DNA of 39,092 bases from Xenococcaceae cyanobacterium MO_188.B29. Lineage in GTDB: Bacteria > Cyanobacteriota > Cyanobacteriia > Cyanobacteriales > Xenococcaceae. Positions 39,059 through 39,092 of the stretch are shown here, piece after piece; position 1 is the stretch's first letter; every line of letters starts with the position of its first letter. A program made the translations under genes and the position numbers. The stretch lies in assembly GCA_030065155.1 (NCBI GenBank), contig JASJDI010000013.1:1-39092 (forward strand), written 5' to 3'. The notes beneath the pieces were generated by a model. It worked only from the letters and a program-made list of their open reading frames with translations, had not been told where the DNA came from and did not search any database.

Positions 39059-39092
39059 AAGGAGTTGCTGAAGTTCAGAATGAATTATTTTC

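Overview
Cyanobacterial chromosomal window (HIP1-type GCGATCGC octamers; phycoerythrin, nirA/narB, Ycf34 and NiSOD genes). Recognisable blocks: (1) a dispersed PTS-type dihydroxyacetone kinase locus, with dhaL in a tight PadR / cytochrome-b6-like / dhaL operon, then a methyltransferase and dhaK, and a DhaM-HPr-EI fusion about 5 kb away. (2) Between dhaK and the fusion, a small accessory island with a DUF433/DUF5615 toxin-antitoxin pair bracketed by 92-bp direct repeats, a decayed antitoxin-like gene, a pentapeptide-repeat membrane protein and an unannotated relic of an integron-integrase-like recombinase. (3) cpeBA plus a cpeZ-like HEAT-repeat gene, and a small ssl1498-type light-harvesting-like ORF missing from the ORF track. 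(4) A nitrate assimilation cluster nirA-nrtP-narB-narM with candidate NtcA boxes. (5) A nickel cluster: sodN followed by divergent ureD- and ureE-like genes, with ureD apparently lacking any ATG/GTG/TTG start. (6) Housekeeping genes (dtd, CCA-adding enzyme, ycf34, DedA, class I aldolase, DUF819, AI-2E permease). Repeats include a 19-unit octamer array with 24-bp higher-order structure and REP-like palindromes, one inside a coding sequence. The strongest candidates for undescribed biology are the PadR/cyt-b6-like/DhaL operon and the sodN-ureD-ureE nickel cluster. All calls are from reading the sequence; no database search was run.
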